In this document: in pieces, positions 33,059 to 45,880 of the stretch
Layout: every line of letters begins with the position of its first letter
Position numbering within the stretch: the stretch's first letter is position 1
Assembly (NCBI GenBank): GCA_012931725.1
Contig: CM022949.1
Span: 61,566,106-61,630,105, forward strand
Direction: 5' to 3'
DNA from: Litsea cubeba
Lineage: Eukaryota > Streptophyta > Magnoliopsida > Laurales > Lauraceae
DNA: 64,000 nt
Notes under the pieces: generated by a model
The model's input: the letters and a program-made list of their open reading frames with translations, nothing else
Told to the model about the DNA's origin: nothing
Database searches by the model: none
Made by a program: the position numbers and the translations under genes

Positions 33059-35766
33059 AAGGAGGAGGAGGTTTGAGATGTGGATCTTTGAGGAAAATTA
33101 CTTCAGGAGTTTGGTAGAAGAGGAAGAAGATGAATTTGCTTTATGTTTCAGTCATCACCTCATTACATTAGACAGAGAGAGAGAGAGCGAGGGAAAAAAA
33201 AAATCTTTGTAGGATGATCTTTTGTCAATGGTTGTTTAGTATGTCTAGATTAAAATCCGCTGCGTACAAAACCAGTTCAAGGAATTTTTCTCTTTTCTCT
33301 TCCTTATCCTCTTTCTAGAAATTTTCTTTGGATGAGTTCTTTTTCCCACTTTCATTTCATGCCCGAAATCCTGCCCACCAAAATTTCATGGGCCACATCT
33401 CTAAAACGGCAATAGAATCCAATTCATTTCAACTTTCTCTTTTTCGTCGCAAAGTGGCTTTTCATTGTTATTGTTTTATATATATAACAATGTTAGGGTC
33501 ACATGTAGTTATAGCATAGTTTAATCAAAGTAAGCTAAGAACATGGTATGTCATCAAAATCTCCAACCTTTCGCATGTAGGGAATTAATCTCTTTAGGAA
33601 AGGAGAAGCTGTTAGGGAATGTGAACCTCTTCTCCTCCTCAAGTTTCTTGTGAAACAGAACACAATAATAAAATGTGCTGTCCTAATTAATCTCATTTGA
33701 GGGGATTGTGAGGTATTTGCATGGATAAGAGGTGGTCCAAAAACCTGTACTACAGTACTAGTGATAATTTAAGGATGGAGATAGAAAGAGGCAAAAATCA
33801 AGGATAGAAAGGGTTAAAATTTTTCCTAGTTAAATCAGAAGATGAGTGCTTGACTTTGGTGCCAATACATCAAGGTGGAGACGGGGTATGGTATCACAGG
33901 TGGGCCTCACAAGGGCTCTCACTCATTTTAGTGTTTGTAGGTGATATATATATATATATATATACATGTGTTTGTGTGTTACTCTTCTATTTATTACTAC
34001 AATTTCATTTCAATTATGCTATAATTTATGAATTGTGGGGGACATGAGGAAATAGGATGGTCCCCTATTTTGTTTACGACTCTCCTATCTTGTATGGATT
34101 ATGGGACACATGCCATGCTTCTATTGTTTCTCAAAAGGGAAGGGACTGTTTTCAAAATACCGAATTTTAAAAACTGAATTCTCCTTTTGTAAGATGTTAT
34201 TTTTTCTTTCTAATATAAACGACATGCTTATATGCGTGATAGATGATAGATGCTATACCAAGAGAAATGAGGAGTTTGTTCTAACTACCCAATTTAAAAT
34301 ACTGAACTATCCTTTTGTAAGATGTTTTTTCTTTCTAATATAAACGACATGCTTATATGCATGTGATAGATGATAAATACTATACCAAGAGAAATGAAGA
34401 GTTTCTAATCGCTTTAGGTAAGATAAGAAGGAACCCTGTGACATGTGTAAGAACTATACCTTGGCCACACCACCAAAATGAAGGGGAATTATAAGCCCCT
34501 AAATCTCTGAGGTTTTGGATAGTCAGAGACCCACCTTGATTAAATAGTCTAGAGAAACCATCTGAAAAACTCGACCTTCTGATTTAATCATCTAAGTTGA
34601 TGATCAAAAGAGGAAAAAAGCAACGGTCCAGATTCAAATTGAAAGTGGGTTCAAAGGCTGATTCATATGTTATCCATCCAATACGAGTTCCATCAGGTCT
34701 TTGGACTAGTACATGATACCGTGCGTAGCGTAGGCAGGGGATTCATTTAACCCGCAAAACCACATTGATTGTACGATCCTAGCTGCCAATTGGTGATATT
34801 TTGGCCGTTAAAATGTGGGCTTTTTTCTTCAATAAAGTAATGGCTGGTGTCCACCTAACTCCAGCTTACCAACCAGAAGTATAAAAAATGCCATACCGTT
34901 TGTTGGGCTCTTTTCCATCCCTTCCATTCGTAATCATCAATTTTTCTGTGACTGAACAATGGCTGGATCATCCAAAGAGGCTGAAATTTCAGAGTTGGGG
35001 CCCACAGTATAAAAACTTAGTACTTTCTACCTGGATATTATTATCAAGGTTCGCAAATTCGTGACTCACACTAGACTCACCCAATTAAGAATAATTGGCT
35101 CCGCGAGTCAACACTGTGACTCACGAGGGTCATATTTTTTTAAAGTAAACATAAATATTTCAAGAATAAATCAAACCCTAATAAAATATACATAAGTTTT
35201 ATTTACATATAATTAGGATAAAAGATTCAAATAGATGAATTTATATATCCAAGAAAATCATTATAGGAAAATATAACAAAATATAGTTTTGAATAAATCG
35301 AAACATCTAATTTAAAGATTAAATATATAATCATGCATATCACGTGATGTTCAACTCCAAATATTCAACCTAAAAAACGAGTATAAGTTAGAAATTACGT
35401 TCGAAGTCCCAACCATCACTCTCAAACCACTAACCCCAAATCTTAAACATCAATTTTTAAAAAATAAATATCAATTAGTTATAATTAAATGTATCTATTA
35501 AATGATTCAGAATGCGAACAACTCATCAATTCTTTTGTCATTTAAAACCTAATCATATAAAATCATCAAATTCATATCCAGCCTTGTTTTCATCTATATA
35601 TGCTCCTATCGTCAACTTCGATAACTTGTGCTTCTGTTATATAGTGATCATCATCAACGTCATTCTCAATATCAATGTATTTAACCACAACAATTTTTGT
35701 ATCACCAACATAGAAGAACTCATATGTACTTAGAGTTCACCCCACATGATTTTTCAATTTAAGTAT
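33059..35766. other. Intergenic DNA downstream of GH3
   Basis: No gene. It contains a GA-run (33173-33192), a TA-run (33943-33963) and the tandem duplication listed separately. 35040-35110 has several GACTCAC/GAGTCA words in inverted arrangement. The GH3 3' UTR presumably ends within the first 250 bases. Confidence 0.5.
34152..34410. repeat. ~130-bp tandem duplication
   Basis: Two consecutive copies share CCTTTTGTAAGATG, CTTTCTAATATAAACGACAT, GCTTATATGC and CTATACCAAGAGAAATGA with a few differences. Short open frames here are chance. Confidence 0.8.
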
Positions 35767-36264
35767 TGATGAGTCAGGCCCAAATGACCCAACCCGTGAG
35801 GATGAGTCAGGCCAGAATAACCCAATCAGAAATGAGCCAGGGCCCAAATATGTGGAGGTCCGATTGGTCCATTCGGGTCCGGGTCCAAATCCACATAGTT
35901 TGGCCACGTCAAGGCTAACACGTCACTGCGGAAAAAGTCACTCTCAACCTGCTCTCTCCGAGACCGCCTCGTCTATCGGGGGCAGTTCGAAGGCTCCTTG
36001 TGAACGTTGGCAGAAGGTCCTCCCCATCTGTTAGGAGAAGGTTATAAATAGAAGACCCCACTGTCACTTGGGGGATATACAAAATTTCTACCTTCTACAC
36101 GTATCTGTAATTTCCCTCCTACATTGTAATCCTTTGAGATACTCAATACCAAACCACCTTTCTGAAGTGGACGTAGGTCACACTGACCGAACCACTATAA
36201 TTGCTTTTTCTCATTAATTATTGCATTTATTATCCATTACTCGACCGGTGTTGTCCGAATCTCA
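35767..36264 (+). repeat. 5' LTR of second Tat-family copy
   Basis: Starts TGATGAGTCAGGCCC, like the minus-strand start TGATGAGTCAAGCCC of the 17.8-28.8 kb element. TATA box TATAAATA at 36043-36050. Ends at CTCA (36264), followed by TTTTGGCTTCATCTGTGGGG, a degraded form of the TGGCGCCGTCTGTGGG primer-binding site. About 498 bp, plus-strand element. Confidence 0.8.
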
Positions 36265-36333
36265 TTTTGGCTTCATCTGTGGGGAACAAGAACCAAGCTA
36301 AAGTTCTCACTTCACACATCTTCTTCAGAAATT

Positions 36334-37413
36334 ATGGTGATCACCACAAGATCAACAAGACGACCGGAGGATAACCCCCAGCGAGAGGGCGAGGGTCACC
36401 CTCCACTGATCAATCCTACCCCGAATGCTCTTGCTCCCACTCCTCAACAGATGTTGGAGACCATGCAACAGTTGGTAACCCAAAACCAGCAGATCTTACA
36501 ACTCATGCTTGCGGGGCAGGGAGGAACACAGTTTGGAGGAGCACCGCAAGGAGCACCGCAGGGAGGAGCACCGCAAGGAGCACCACGCCTGGGGCATCCA
36601 ACTGCTCCACGTCGAGGAGCACCTCGCCTGGGCGTCCACCTCCATGGCGCCCAGGATGTCCCTGCTGGGATTCACCAGGGCGCCCAGGGAGTTCCCCAGG
36701 GCACCCCTCACGGAGTGCTCCTGGTAGACCCTCACGGTCGCGCCCACCACTAACTGCCCCTGCCTCGAGGAGGGGGACCGAGTCATGGTGGACTTCCACC
36801 CCCTCCCTCTACCTCTAATGGGGAGGATCCTCATTTCCAGAAGGAGGGGAGTGAAAACCAAAGCATGGAGGAGGGGAGTTATTTTCGTGACCCATCCAGG
36901 GAAGCTCCCAATCGCTGGGACGAAAAGATCAAGGAGATGCAGAACCAGCTGGGAGACGTCTACAACGCCATGAAGGCGCAGGCATCGGAGACAATGGATC
37001 ACCTAGTCGGGCAAACATACACACCGTTCAAGCCCAATGTGGTGAACTACCCGCTTCCCAGGAAGTTCAAGATGCCGTCCAGGGAGACCTTTGATGGAAG
37101 AAAGGATCCATTGGACCACCTGGAGATGTACAAAACCAAAATGCAGCTGCATAATATCCCTGATGAGATTATGTGCAGGGTGTTCCCAACCACACTGAAG
37201 GGTTCTGCCCGCCAGTGGTTTGCCAATCTTGCCCCAGCCTCCATCGCCACCTTTGGGGAGTTGAGAAAGTCCTTCGTGTCACACTTCATCGGAGGACGCT
37301 GCCACCAGAAGCCTGCCACACACCTGCTCAGCATAAAGCAGGATAAAAATGAGAGCCTCAGGAGTTACCTCACTCGTTTTAACGAGGAGGTACTTCAAGT
37401 CGAAGAGCCTGAT
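36334..37413 (+). pseudogene. Truncated gag of second Tat-family copy
   Basis: Starts ATGGTGATCACCACAAGATC, matching the gag start of the other copy. The first frame (to 36753) has the Q-rich segment and a GAPQGAPQGG repeat. After at least one frame change the capsid appears in 36865-37413 (NRWDEKIKEMQNQLGDVYNA, FDGRKDPLDHLEMYK, ARQWFANLAPASIATFGELR). It ends at FNEEVLQVEEPD, where the homologue continues DKVTMTAFLGG. The cut is exactly where the LTR starting TGATGG begins, so the large element inserted here and the rest of gag should lie to the right of the window. Confidence 0.88.
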
Positions 37414-37689
37414 TGATGGACCGCGCTCCTGCTCGGTTCTACCGAGGTCGGCGGACGTGGGAGTCCGTTTGGTTCCGACCCTTTCGCAACCGGGGGGCAG
37501 GGGCGTGCATCAACATTTCTTTTTTTTTTGTGTGGGTGTGCCAGATTTTCTATTTTACTTGGAATTGCAAGTGGTGATCCAGAGATCAACCTTCGCAAGT
37601 AAAAAGGAAATCAACTTCTTTCAAGTTTTCCATTGCACATATATTTAAGAAAAGAGACATTTTTCTTAGTTTGCCGTGAAAGGCGATTT

Positions 37690-37772
37690 TTTTTGGCATT
37701 TATAGCCGATTTTGGCGTTTATAGCCGATTTTTGGCGTTTATAGCCGATTTTGGCGTTTATAGCTGATTTAC
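37690..37772. repeat. TTTATAGCCGATTTTGGCG repeats in LTR
   Basis: Four tandem units of about 20 bp. A related but diverged array (GGCATTGATAGCCGGTTTT) lies at 53640-53975 inside the same element. Confidence 0.85.
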
Positions 37773-38100
37773 AATCCTTATCAATAATGAAAGACAAGAG
37801 TTGTGATTTTTGTCTCTTTTGAAAAAATACAAACTACAATGAAAAGCAAGAAAAGGAGGATCTAACTTCTCAGGAGATTGTGGGGGACTCGTTTAGATTG
37901 ACGGTCGCAAGCCATATGTGGGCTTCGCCATCATCCATGCAGATGAGAACAGAGGATGCTATTGATTCGCTTGGCTTGGCTATAACCTCAGGTTTTTAGA
38001 GGACAAAGACCAAAAGGAGGTCCTATGTCCAATAAAAAGCCGAGTAGACGGGCTGAAAAGCCACATCTAAGCCATTGGAGGCAGGAGGAGAAGGCAAGGA

Positions 38101-38130
38101 CCTTGGGGGGGGGGGGGGGGTACCCCCCAA
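38101..38130. other. 16-G run in an inverted repeat
   Basis: CCTTGGGG... (16 consecutive G, 38105-38120) ...TACCCCCCAAGG. The outer bases form a perfect hairpin and the G run could form a quadruplex. A replication- and sequencing-hard site, so the exact length is uncertain. Confidence 0.75.
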
Positions 38131-39988
38131 GGGACTTTTGTCACCTTGTAGTGGTGGCCGGTGTAGAACTTCCGCAGAGTTTTCTCTCTTTTCCTTCTCT
38201 GAATTTCTGTGCTTCTGTCTGTGATTTTCGCTGTCTGTCCTTTCTTCTTGGAGAGCTCTCCTATTTATAGGCTTTTAGGTAACCATTTAGGAGGGTTTAT
38301 GAGCCTTGATTGTCATAAAGCTACATAAAGGGAGGAGTTACAAAATTGAATTCTTTATTTTGTAACTCCTTTTTCTTGGCTTCTGATTGGCCGGAGGAGA
38401 TTGAGGGCATTTAATCGCCTTTAATCGCCATGATGGGAGGAGTTTCATGGGTTAAATGCCATGAATCTCTTGACTTGTAACTCCCGGATGCTTGCTTCTG
38501 ATTGGTCCGTCCAAAGAAATGGATTAATGACTGTAATAAAGCTAGTCAATTAATCGCATTAAGTGGTCGCCGAGCAGCTGAAGAGTCGCGGGCCGTGCCG
38601 CGTCTTTTGGGATTCTTCTGGTGATGATCATCGATGGATCTTCATGTAGATCGACATCAGATGACCATGTAATTTCAGGTGTTTGTTGCCAACAGCGGGT
38701 CGGTGCCATCTGTCCTGTCGATTTCTCGATCGGTCGGGTAGAAAGCACACTTTTTTTTTGGTTGACCGGGTGGCGATCAATATTGTTTTCGATACTCTTG
38801 ATGATTAACCTGTGTTTTGGACGGATGTCGGAGAATTTGGTGTCTCAAAAGCATGAATTTTGGAAAGTATCAGAGGCTGGGCTCTTCGAATCGCGAAAAA
38901 ACGGCGAAAATCGGGGTTTCCGGGGCCTTCCCGGCGACCCCGGGCTCCAAGGTCGCCGGCGACCCTGGGGGGTTTTCCCCCTTTTTTGTCCCGTTTTGTG
39001 TCCGTTTTTGCTGTTTTTCGATTCTTTTTTCTTCTGTATTTTTCCTTGACATTTTGATCATTTATTGGCTTGATTTCTTTGTAGGAAACCTGATGAGAAT
39101 CCTTGCATTTTATTTTGCAAAGTTTCCAATTTCCTGAGAAAGCCGAAGACTTTGTCGCGCAGAGCTGCCGATTTTCCGTCAGAAGCTGAAACTGGGTCAA
39201 ACGATGTCGGAATGACCTGAAATTTGGTGTGAAGCCTGCTGAGCAATAAATAAGATCAACCATAGGCTTTTGTTTGAGTTTTGAAGTCGTTTGGGGTCCT
39301 ATCACCAGTAGACTTGCTTTTGTCACGATGAAGATGTCGCAGTTTGATGTGCGGTCAACCGATGTCCGATTGACTTGAAATTTGACAGGGAACCTATTGG
39401 AGTCATTTTAAGATGATCCATAGGCTCTGTCTTGGAAACCGTGGTCCCGGAGGGCTTTGCCGCCGAGAGGCCCGATTTGGCTTCCGAACGTCAAACTATG
39501 GTCAAATGTTGTGGAAATGACCTGAAATTTGACGTGTAGCCCTTTATAAGCATTTTGAAGCCGTCCATGTGCTCTATCTGATGAGTAATGGCCTCGGTGG
39601 TTCTCGCCGCCGAGAGGCTTGATTTAGCTGTTCGAGGGTTGATGTAGGGTCAAACGTTGTCGGTTTGACTCGGAACTTGACGTTGAGCCTTTTGGAAGTA
39701 TTTTGAGACCATCCATCGGCTCTGATCGAAGATTTGGTGTCTCCGATGCTTTTGCCGCTGAGAGCTCCTTTTCGGCTGTCGGAGAAGCGAAGTTAGGCCA
39801 AATGATTTTGAAACGGCCCGAAACTTCTTGTGTACTCCTCTTTTGGCTGTCTTGAAGAATCTTGCAGTTTTTGTTTGATTCTGACAAGATTTGATTTTTG
39901 GAAGTAGCATTGCCTATTTATGGCAGGTTGCGACTTCATGTAACTCTTTGGATCTTGAAGAGGCAAAGTGACATTTTTGGTGTCAACA

Positions 39989-40003
39989 AATGCCCCCTCG
40001 AGG
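39989..40003 (-). promoter_or_regulatory. Polypurine tract of large element
   Basis: Minus strand CCTCGAGGGGGCATT, directly preceding the LTR start TGTTGACACC. Confidence 0.65.
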
Positions 40004-41120
40004 TACAACGACGAGTTGCTTAACTTTTGTAGTCGATGTGCCTCGAAGAGATTTTTGAAGGAGAGCCTGTTACTTGACCAAGAGTCTTTGAGCAGTCTTT
40101 TTTTGGTATTTGTAGCCTTTTGAGCTTCCAGGGGAATTTTATGGTAGTGAAAGGGATCACGTACCATCTCGAGGCAAAGTTTTGAAGATGACATCAGGGA
40201 TGTGGATTTGGGTTTTGACCTTGTGACCTAACAGGCTGTATGTGGCAGGTTAGGGGGTCGGGTTTGGTTTTGATCGTGTGACCCAACAAGCTGTATGTGG
40301 AATGTTGGGGGATCAGGTTTTGGTTTTTGGTTTTGGTCTTGTGACCTAACAGGCTGTATGTGGCAAGTTAGGGGACCAGGATTTGGTTTGATTTTTGTGG
40401 AAATGTCAATTTCAAGATTTTGGCTCAATTTGGTATATGAGGCTGGATGGTTTGATTTTTGGAAGCTCATGGGGCTTGGAATTTTTTTTGTATGGTCCAA
40501 TCAACCCAAAAGAGGCATGGAACCATTTTTGTATGCTCTTGGTAAGAGGGATTTCTCTTTGACTAAAAGCCCAAAAATTTTTCTTTTTTTTTTTTTTAAG
40601 TGCCTAGGTGGTCAAACCTGGCTCATATGGCCTAACCCTTGGGACCTTAAGCTTTTGAAATGGCTTAGATCTCATATGTTGTCATTTTTGTAAAGAATAT
40701 AAAAAAATATCTCATTTGGATAGAGAATATCTAAGAATATCTTTACTTGGAGAGAATCTCTCATATTCCCTTTATTTTGGGATAGGATATCTCAAGATAT
40801 CTTTCTTTTGGGAAAGAATCCGTCATTGATTTCTTTTTGGGAGAAAATCTCTCATTGATTTCTTTTTGGGAGAGAATCCCTCAAGATATCTTTCTTTTGG
40901 GAAAGAATCTTTCTAATCTCTTTCTTTTGGTAAGGTTACTAATTAGTGACACTTACCTTTTTCTTCTTTCCTTCTTTGGTTTGCTCTCCTCTATAAAAGC
41001 AAGGAGGAGGTTGGATCTCTTGCTTTTATTACTTTCTTTTGCAAAAATCTCAAGAGGGCTTCAAGACCAAGAGTTCTTCTTCTTCAAGATCTTCAAGACT
41101 TTTCTTCTTCTTCTCCATCA
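40004..41120 (+). promoter_or_regulatory. Promoter region of antisense PMD gene
   Basis: A TATA box TATAAAA (40992-40998) precedes the ATG at 41121 by about 125 bases, the same layout as the antisense gene of the 17.8-28.8 kb element. Upstream, 40215-40380 repeats GTGACC(T/C)AACA(G/A)GCTGTATGTGG three times, and 40690-40930 repeats GGGA(G/A)A(G/A)AATCT(C/T)TCA-type units; either could hold regulatory sites. No other gene. Confidence 0.5.
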
Positions 41121-41130
41121 ATGGCTTCAA

Positions 41131-41872
41131 GTAAGTTCCCTTTTTCAAGAAAACTCCATTATAGGAAAAAAGTTCTTTGTTTTCTTTTTTTTTTTTTGTT
41201 GTTTCTTTCTTTTTTTTTTTCACATGTTTTCCTCTTTTTTTTCACACGTTTTTTTTTCTTTTCTTCTTTCTTTTTTTTTTCATGTTTTGTTTTTTTTTGT
41301 TTGTGGGCCGTACGGATAGATCCGTACGGATCTGGCCGTACGGCCACATGGCCAGTGGGCCACGGCCTGTGGGCCAGCCCCTTTTTTTTCTTTCTCTTTT
41401 TTTTTGTTTTCTTTCCCTCCCTTTTTTTTTTTGAGAAAGTTTCTTTTCTTTTCTTTTTGTTTTCTTTCCCCTCTTTTTTTTTTTGAGAAAGTTTCTTTTC
41501 TTTTTTTTTTTTTGCTCATCATGATAATGCCCCTTTTTTTTTGGCAAACCTAGATGTTCATGCATGCATTTAATTGTAAATTAAATTTGTAGCATGATGT
41601 GATAGCATACCTGAAAGTTTTCGCAATTTTGTGAATTTGGAGCTCGCAGCGATGTTGAGCCCTTCCTGATTTTGCTGAGACTTTGAGGTTTCAAAAGTTT
41701 GGAGTTTCGGCGCTCGCAGTGATGTTGAGCCCATCTTCAAGCTTTCTATTTCTTTCGGGATAGTTCCTTTTCTTCGGAATTGCCCCGTCATCATGTCAAA
41801 ATTTCGCCAGATTTTTTTTAGCGAGATTCTGTCATTTTGATGTTTGATCTTTTTCTTTTCCATCCTTTGCAG
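41131..41872 (+). other. First intron of antisense PMD gene, poly-T rich
   Basis: GTAAGT donor at 41131 and TTTGCAG acceptor at 41866-41872. Long T runs (41185-41520) produce spurious Phe- and Lys-rich open frames. It contains CCGTACGGATAGATCCGTACGG, nested inverted repeats built on CCGTACGG/GGATCCGTAC at 41308-41343. Confidence 0.65.
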
Positions 41873-44688
41873 GTGGTTCCTCCAGAACGAACAAGGGTAA
41901 AGAGCCTGCTACAAGCGTACCTCGTCGATCTTCTAGATCTTCTAATCCTGTCGTTCAGCAGGCTTTTGAGAAGGTCCAGTATGTTGAGAGAAATCTGGAA
42001 GAGTGCGACTCCCTCAACAGAGATGAGATGAGGCAGCGACTGATCACTCTCAAGGGAGAGGAATTCTATAAGATCATGGTAAGCAGTCGTCCATGGGTGA
42101 TGGAAGATCAGAGCGTTTTGCCCAAGCCTACCTTCTTCTTTGGTGATGCAGTCCCTGATGACATGACATACCAGAGGAGATGTTTTCAGTTTTCTTTCAC
42201 AGCAGATGGTGAGAATAAGACTGTTGCTACCCGGTCGACGTTTGATCGCACTGTCTCGATCATGAGCCTTGCCCCCACGTGCTCTAAGAGGGAAGATCCT
42301 CCAAGCTGGGTGAGAAGGACAAATGTAATCAAGACCGGGGTTTTGTTGGCGGTTCTCCTGGATATACGGAGAGGTCGCCTGTTGACATGGACCTTTTGAT
42401 GCCATCCAGCGGCTACCAGGGCTCTGATTATCCGTCGGTCGATTTGAGACCGGTGGGCCTTGGTATTTTCAGCGGTGACGGCAGCAATTGGATCAAGCCT
42501 TTTCGACTTCGTGGCCGTTTCAATGCTGACTCCGAGTGGAAGTCCTGGACTGATCGCGTCCTGCTGATTGGTAGTGCCGTGTTGAAGGAAGCCGGGATTT
42601 TTGATGCGGTTCGCGCCTTTAGAGAGACCGTGATCTTTTCCGATGAGGCCTTCATGGCTTTGCTGGAGTCATTCCTCCCCCAAACCAATACCTTCGTTGT
42701 GACGAATGGTGAGATTGGTTTTTCTTTGAAGGAGCTGAGCGCCATTACTGGATTGCCCATCCTCGGCAAACTCTATGAGGAGTTTATGCCGATTGACAGC
42801 GTCCTCGAGGGGCAGTCTGAGGAGTTCAGGCTTCTGTACTTTCAGCTCGTCGCCTTCTATGATTTTTTGAAGGAGAAGGAGGGTTTGAAAGTTAGATCCA
42901 GCAGTTGGAAGAGTTTTAGCTCTTCATTCCCCAACTTTTTTGATAGCAGGGAGTCTTCTGATAGCGTGACCCAGGAAGCCGGAGCTCAGGATCCGAGTTC
43001 AAAGAAGATCTTGGCCATGCAAGAAGAGTTGAGAGATTTCTGTGCCAGTACAAACGCCATATGTCCTGACATTGCACTGCGGAGAGATCTCGCTGTTTAC
43101 CTCACTTATTGGCTTGGTGAGGCTATTTTTGCTGGAGGAGATGGAACGCACATCAGGCCGCATTGTATTTTTCCGGCTTGTCAGATGGCGTTTAGAGAGC
43201 AGCTTGCTTTGGTGCCAGCTCTTTACTCCTACCTGTGTACCGAACTGCAGGCTGCTGCTTTTTTGGTTCGGCTTGGGCTTCCCATGAATAGGGTATTTTC
43301 AGCCCATATCTTTTATTCGTGGTATGTATACCACTGTCCTGGCTTCCACCGGCTGGGTGCTGCACAGGATGATGATCCTCTGATGATTCGACTGGCTAAG
43401 GGCAAAGCCGTGTCCGAATCACTTTTGTTTGCCCGCATGAGGATCCGACGGTTCAGGGACGTCGAGATGGGGCAGTCTTCAGTGAAGCTTTCTCCGGAGT
43501 TGCGGAAGAAGGCTTTTGATTTTGGTGCCTCCCGAGACTCTACCAGGGCGGGGTCGGGAAGGCATTATTCCTTGACGAATGCAGAGAGAGAATGGCTTTT
43601 CAGCATACGTGTCGGCACGATGGTGTACCGTAGACATCTTTTCGTCGACATCCAGCCGTATGTACCCTCTCGCTTTGTTTTGCAGCTTGGCTTTTCTCAA
43701 GGCGTTGTTGGAGCGCCTTCAAGCATGGTGAAGCGCTTTGGAGGCTTACAGGACGGGAGAAATGCATGGGCTTTCTATAGTGCTGAAGAGACTACAGCCA
43801 TGATTTCTTATCCTGTGATGCTGACTTCCCGGACTGCCGGCTTTGCGAAGTGGTTCGCGGAGAGCTTTTCGGCATATCGGGGGCTTTCCAAGAAGGAGCT
43901 TGATGTGAAGCTGGCATCTGGAAAGGGCCTTGGAAAGTCGGATGGCGTCCGGCGAGAGGAAGTTTGGGCCTTCCTTTCTGGAGAGAAGCACAAGATAGGC
44001 TTTCTCGGTGACCAGGGCGTCATTGGTTCTGGAGCTGTTCGAGAAATACCTGATGAGGCTTTAGAGCAGCTAGAACAGGAGGAAGCCGAACTTGGCGCTT
44101 GGATGCAAGCGGCACAGAGGCAAGCTTCCGTGGAGTCTACTGGCAAGAGTAGACCATCCAGTGAGGAGTCAAGTGGGAAACCTGACTTTGACAGTGGGGC
44201 AGGTTCCTCTAAGAAGCGAGCCCGCCAGGGTAAGAGGGGGAGGAGTCATCATCGCAGCAAGGGGCAGCATGAGGACTCTCCTGACTTGGAAGTTCCTCTT
44301 ACTATCAATGAGGATGTGCCAGTGGATGCTGACGAGCCTCCAGAGGAGAGAAGTCGAGAAGAAGAGACCGTCGGTGAAGGTATGATTCTTCCTTTTTCTC
44401 TTTCCATTTCTTTTCATGGGATTTTTTCCATGTTATGATTTGCTTCTTGTTTCTGTTTTTCTCTTTTTTTTTAGCAGAGGAAGACTTGATGATGCCTGAG
44501 GTTCCGGTCGATGAGGTGGTGACGGATCCTGTCGAGGCACCCGAAGAAGAACCGAGGGACTCTGGAGTGATTCCAGAGTCTCCAATTGGTATGACTTCTC
44601 TTTTTTTTTTTGTCTGTGACTTGGTTTGCTAACACATTTCTTGCCAGCTGACTTGCCATAGGATTCCGATGACTTTGAACCATCGATG

Positions 44689-45814
44689 TGTTGGGATTTG
44701 AGATGACTTGAAAGTCTTTTGAAGAATTTGAAGAATCAGTATCTCAAGTATTGATTTGAGTTGGAATTATTGTCAACACATTGTCACAAATGTGATGTTA
44801 ATAGATTGGTGTTGATAGAGCTTAAAAGAAGGAATCAGAATTGAAACAGTCAGGAAATCAGAATTCCTGAAACAGAGTGGTCGGTCGACCTGGCACCCCA
44901 TGCGGTCGACCGAGCAAAGAGAAACCTGCAGAAACAGATTCAGGCACCTCTCAGTTATTTTCGTGACACAGTGTGTCTTCGGTCGACCGGGACCCCAGGA
45001 TGTCGACCGAGCGCAATAATTGACTATTTCCAGATAGTGTATGATGTCGACCGGGTACAGTATGATGTCGACCGAGCATGGGAACCAGAGTTGCGCAGAA
45101 TTAGAAGTTTTGCACGAAAATTCAGCACTCTTATCTAATTTGTTTGGGACTCTTTCTAAACGAATTGTAGCCTGTTTTAAATACAATTAAGGGTTATCAT
45201 AACCTATAAAAAGGCATGTAAGGGTCGTTCTTAAATACACACCAGAAGAGAAGAGTTTTAGAGAGAAAATTGAGAGAGTTCTTGAGAGAAAGAAGTGCTG
45301 GTGCTGTGTGCTGTTGTGCTGCATCTTTCTACAGCAAGTGTGGACGAGGATGTGCTCTTGAAGATGGTATTTCGTCCATAAGATAAGTGTCTCTCTGTTT
45401 ATGTTTAATTTTCAATTTGTAAGGGATTGAGAGAGAGAGAATTGTAGAGGGGAAGGGCTGTAGACAGAGTTTATCTCTTATTCTGCTTTTACATCAAGTT
45501 GGTGCTTGGTGTCTGGGGTTTGGTGATCCTATCTGTTGGTGCAGATAAATTGTAAAGGGAGTCGGTGCTTCCTAGATAGTTGGTGCTATCTGAAACTAAG
45601 GGTCGGTGCTCTTTGTCGTTGGTGCGACTAAATATATTCAGACCTGTACCGGATCGGTGTTCGGACGGTTTTGATCCGTGGACGTAGCCTTTTGGTGAAC
45701 CACGTTAAATCTGGTGTCATTGTGTGGTTTGACTTGTTTTGTTGTTGAATTGGACCTGTTTTTAGAAATCACTGATTCACCCCCCCCCCCTCTCAGTGAT
45801 CGCGATATCCAACA
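44689..45814 (+). repeat. 5' LTR of copia element
   Basis: TATA box (CCTATAAAAAGG) near 45203-45214. Four GTCGACCG(A/G)G palindromic words at 44880-45080. Ends with a C run then CTCTCAGTGATCGCG and CAACA. Confidence 0.95.
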
Positions 45815-45816
45815 AT

Positions 45817-45828
45817 TGGTATCAAAGC
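45817..45828 (+). promoter_or_regulatory. Primer-binding site of copia element
   Basis: TGGTATCAAAGC, two bases after the LTR; eleven of twelve bases match the initiator tRNA-Met site TGGTATCAGAGC. Confidence 0.85.
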
Positions 45829-45880
45829 GAGGCTCCCTTGATCAGTTTAATACGCTAAGGGTGATCTCTTGTCAAATCAC

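Larger units (their letters stand above)
37414..39988 (-). repeat. 3' LTR of large Ty3/gypsy element
   Basis: Minus strand TGTTGACACC (39988) to GGTCCATCA (37414), 2575 bp. TATA box CTATAAATAG on the minus strand at 38262-38271. A polypurine tract adjoins on the internal side. Contents include four GCGTTTATAGCCGATTTT repeats (37690-37770), a 16-G run, and many TCAAATTTCAGGTCATT-type words at 39150-39700. Confidence 0.72.

Noticed and set aside
38621..39326. Open frames of 142 and 173 codons on opposite strands
   Set aside because: They lie inside the large LTR and match nothing; neither has a neighbour or motif supporting a gene.
41121..41570. Phe-rich (plus) and Lys-rich (minus) open frames
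   Set aside because: They come from poly-T tracts in an intron of the antisense gene; no protein family.
42028..44438. Two separate genes (123 and 683 codons)
   Set aside because: The frames abut and the protein continues sensibly if one base is missing in GGGGTTTT near 42340, so they are one exon with a frameshift.
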